Shown one piece after another: positions 5,283 to 7,119 of a DNA stretch of 7,119 bases. The stretch spans positions 1 to 7,119 of the forward strand of contig CAKUYF010000047.1 of NCBI GenBank assembly GCA_934702115.1, written 5' to 3'. Source of the DNA: an uncultured Eubacteriales bacterium (lineage in GTDB: Bacteria; Bacillota; Clostridia; Oscillospirales; Acutalibacteraceae). The notes under the pieces were generated by a model. It was not told the origin of the DNA, did no database searches, and worked only from the letters and a program-made list of their open reading frames with translations. Position 1 is the first letter of the stretch. The number at the start of each line of letters is the position of its first letter. The translations under genes and the position numbers were made by a program.

Positions 5283-6932
5283 ATATTCTTCTACTATGAA
5301 AGCTTCGAATATATCTCCAACTTTTATATCGTTAAAATTAGTAAGTCCTATACCACATTCATAACCTTGAGCCACTTCTTTAACATCGTCTTTGAAGCGT
5401 TTTAGTGAAGCGATTTGGTTTTCTGCTACTATTACGCCGTCGCGTACTACTCTAATTTGAGAATTTCTTGTAATTTTACCGCTAATTACATGGCATCCGG
5501 CGATAGTTCCAACACTAGAAATTTTGTATACTTCACGGCACTCTGCTCTACCAAGATCTACGTCTCTAAATTTAGGTGCAAGCATACCTTTCATAGCGGC
5601 TTCTATTTCTTCTATACATTCGTAAATTATACGATAAAGTCTAATATCTACTCCGTAACGTGCGGCATTTTCTGTTGCTGCCGGTTCAGGACGTACATTA
5701 AATCCTACGATTATAGCATTTGAAGCATTAGCAAGCATAACATCAGACTCATTTATTGCTCCTACAGCACTGTGAATAATATTTACTCTTACTTCAGGGT
5801 TTGAGATTTTATTTAAAGATTGCCGTACTGCTTCTACTGAGCCTTGAACATCACCTTTTACAATTATTTTAAGTTCCTTTATATCGCCATCTTTCATTTG
5901 ATCGAACAAATTATCAAGTGTTACTTTGCTTCTGCTATTAAATTTTGCTTCTCTTTGAGAATTTCGTCTTTGTTCTACCAATTCTTTAGCCAATTTTTCA
6001 TTAGAAACAGCATCTACTACATCTCCGCCGGCGGGTACGGTATCAAGGCCTGTTATTTCAACTGGTACAGATGGTCCTGCTTCTTTTAAACGTTCACCTT
6101 TATCGTTTGTCATAGCCCGCACTCTTCCTACGGCCATACCTGCCACAAGAGGATCACCGACTTTTAACGTACCGTTTTGTACAAGAATAGTTGCTACCGG
6201 ACCTCTGCCTTTATCAAGTCTTGCTTCGATAACTGTTCCTTTAGCTTTTCTGTTAGGATTTGCTTTTAATTCTTTAACTTCAGCGGTTAGAATTATCATT
6301 TCTAAAAGTTCATCAATTCCTTGATTTTGTTTTGCAGAAACACGCAAACACGGAACGTCTCCGCCCCATTCTTCAGGTACTATACCATATTCGGTAAGCT
6401 GTTGAATTACTTTTTCCGGGTTTGCTCCTTCTTTATCCATTTTATTTATAGCGACTATAATGGAAACTTCCGCAGCTTTTGCGTGGTTTATAGCTTCTAT
6501 TGTTTGAGGTTTAATACCGTCGTCTGCAGCAACTACAAGGATAGCTATATCGGTTACTTGAGCTCCCCTTGCGCGCATAGTAGTAAATGCTTCATGGCCG
6601 GGAGTATCCAAGAAAGTAATGTCATGGCCATTTAAAGAGACTCTGTAGGCACCTATATGTTGAGTAATTCCTCCTGCTTCGGTAGAGATAACGTCTGCAT
6701 GTCTTATGGCGTCGAGAAGAGAGGTTTTACCGTGATCTACATGCCCCATAACTACTACTACCGGTGCACGTGGAACCAGATCTTTTTCATCATCTTCACT
6801 GGTATCTATTATCATTTCTTCAATAGAAACAGTTTCTTCTTTTTCGACTTTAGCATGAAATTCCATTGCGATAAGACTTGCTGTGTCAAAGTCTATATTA
6901 TCATTGATGGAAGCCATTATTCCCAGAAGCAT
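5271..6932 (-). CDS. infB: Translation initiation factor IF-2 (intact part of the reading frame)
   Basis: IF-2 is the GTPase that brings initiator fMet-tRNA to the 30S subunit and promotes 50S joining. From the first in-frame ATG (6932) there are 553 residues. The G domain shows G1 GHVDHGKT (63-70), DTPGH (109-113) and NKMD (163-166), followed by domain II, domain III and the C-terminal fMet-tRNA-binding domain to the stop. All are complete and look functional. However, this ATG is not the natural start. It falls in the middle of the IF2_N domain, whose first half is encoded in the same frame at 6933-7073, and it has no ribosome binding site. An in-frame TAA at 7076-7074 blocks further extension. 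The gene leads the visible minus-strand cluster; nusA and ylxR/ylxQ would normally precede it outside the window. Confidence 0.95.
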   Translation of the reverse strand: MLLGIMASINDNIDFDTASLIAMEFHAKVEKEETVSIEEMIIDTSEDDEKDLVPRAPVVVVMGHVDHGKTSLLDAIRHADVISTEAGGITQHIGAYRVSLNGHDITFLDTPGHEAFTTMRARGAQVTDIAILVVAADDGIKPQTIEAINHAKAAEVSIIVAINKMDKEGANPEKVIQQLTEYGIVPEEWGGDVPCLRVSAKQNQGIDELLEMIILTAEVKELKANPNRKAKGTVIEARLDKGRGPVATILVQNGTLKVGDPLVAGMAVGRVRAMTNDKGERLKEAGPSVPVEITGLDTVPAGGDVVDAVSNEKLAKELVEQRRNSQREAKFNSRSKVTLDNLFDQMKDGDIKELKIIVKGDVQGSVEAVRQSLNKISNPEVRVNIIHSAVGAINESDVMLANASNAIIVGFNVRPEPAATENAARYGVDIRLYRIIYECIEEIEAAMKGMLAPKFRDVDLGRAECREVYKISSVGTIAGCHVISGKITRNSQIRVVRDGVIVAENQIASLKRFKDDVKEVAQGYECGIGLTNFNDIKVGDIFEAFIVEEYRED

Positions 6933-7119
6933 TAATTTTTTTATTACTTCTGCAGCTGTAGCTTTGAGGCGTGAAGCAAGTTCTCCGACGGTAATCTCAT
7001 CTGGGATGGAGATTGTAAGTGGTTTAGCTTTTCTTTCTTCAGCAATTCTGCGAAGTCTTTCAGCTTCAGTTAATTATTTTGAACTTTTAAATTTACCTCT
7101 TTGTTGAGATTGTTGGACT
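6933..7119 (-). pseudogene. infB: 5' part of infB, interrupted by an in-frame TAA
   Basis: Read on the minus strand in the infB frame, 7118-7077 encodes VQQSQQRGKFKSSK, then comes TAA (7076-7074), then LTEAERLRRIAEERKAK and IPDEITVGELASRLKATAAE, which runs straight into the start of the intact frame. The second part is the first half of the IF2_N domain; the first part has the Q/K/R-rich linker character normal before it. Both sides of the stop therefore look like infB in one frame, so a substitution such as CAA to TAA explains it better than a frameshift. Between the stop and 6932 there is no ATG, GTG or TTG in frame. IF-2 is essential, so this is either a sequence or assembly error near the window end, or a real nonsense mutation with a shorter IF-2 made from an internal start. 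Confidence 0.7.

Noticed and set aside
7074..7076. Stop codon reassignment (TAA read as an amino acid)
   Set aside because: TAA cleanly ends several other genes here at their expected family lengths.
5415..7107. Plus-strand open frames opposite infB
   Set aside because: They are antisense to a strongly conserved gene, with Phe/Tyr/Ser-rich compositions typical of shadow frames and no ribosome binding sites.
1..7119. tRNA, rRNA, CRISPR array, insertion sequence or transposase
   Set aside because: I looked on both strands and saw no cloverleaf, no spaced repeat array and no transposase-like protein.

Overview
The window is AT-rich DNA from a low-GC Gram-positive bacterium, most likely a member of Bacillota/Clostridia. 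The main evidence is the minus-strand gene order infB - rbfA - nrnA (DHH phosphoesterase) - truB - ribF, the order usual downstream of nusA in Clostridia and Bacilli, together with strong AGGAGG/AGGTGA-type ribosome binding sites. TAA, TAG and TGA all end genes here, so the standard bacterial stop set is in use.

Layout. Positions 1-2135 hold two plus-strand accessory genes. The first (1-867) is the 3' part of a MORN-repeat protein that enters from outside the window. The second (930-2135) encodes a 401-residue protein with a Nif11-type double-glycine leader at its N-terminus and a C-terminal domain carrying the Cys, His and Asp boxes of the ubiquitin-specific protease (USP, peptidase C19) family. 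A hairpin terminator at 2157-2186 separates these genes from the convergent minus-strand block. Positions 2215-7119, read right to left, hold translation factor IF-2, ribosome maturation factor RbfA, a DHH/DHHA1 nanoRNase/pAp phosphatase, tRNA pseudouridine-55 synthase TruB, and a RibF that consists only of the FAD synthetase domain.

How the genes fit together. The minus-strand block is a conserved translation and RNA housekeeping cluster. truB overlaps nrnA by ATGA, and the rbfA ribosome binding site lies in a hairpin next to the infB stop codon. The cluster breaks at its distal end: ribF stops where its riboflavin kinase domain should start, and rpsO, the usual next gene, is absent. The accessory pair begins in its place on the other strand.

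Most interesting content. The Nif11-leader/USP protein looks like an exported deubiquitinase-like enzyme, which would suggest contact with a eukaryotic host; export and substrate are inferences. Other points are a 26-bp perfect palindrome directly upstream of that gene, an in-frame TAA inside the 5' part of infB (upstream of the IF2_N domain), and the one-domain RibF.
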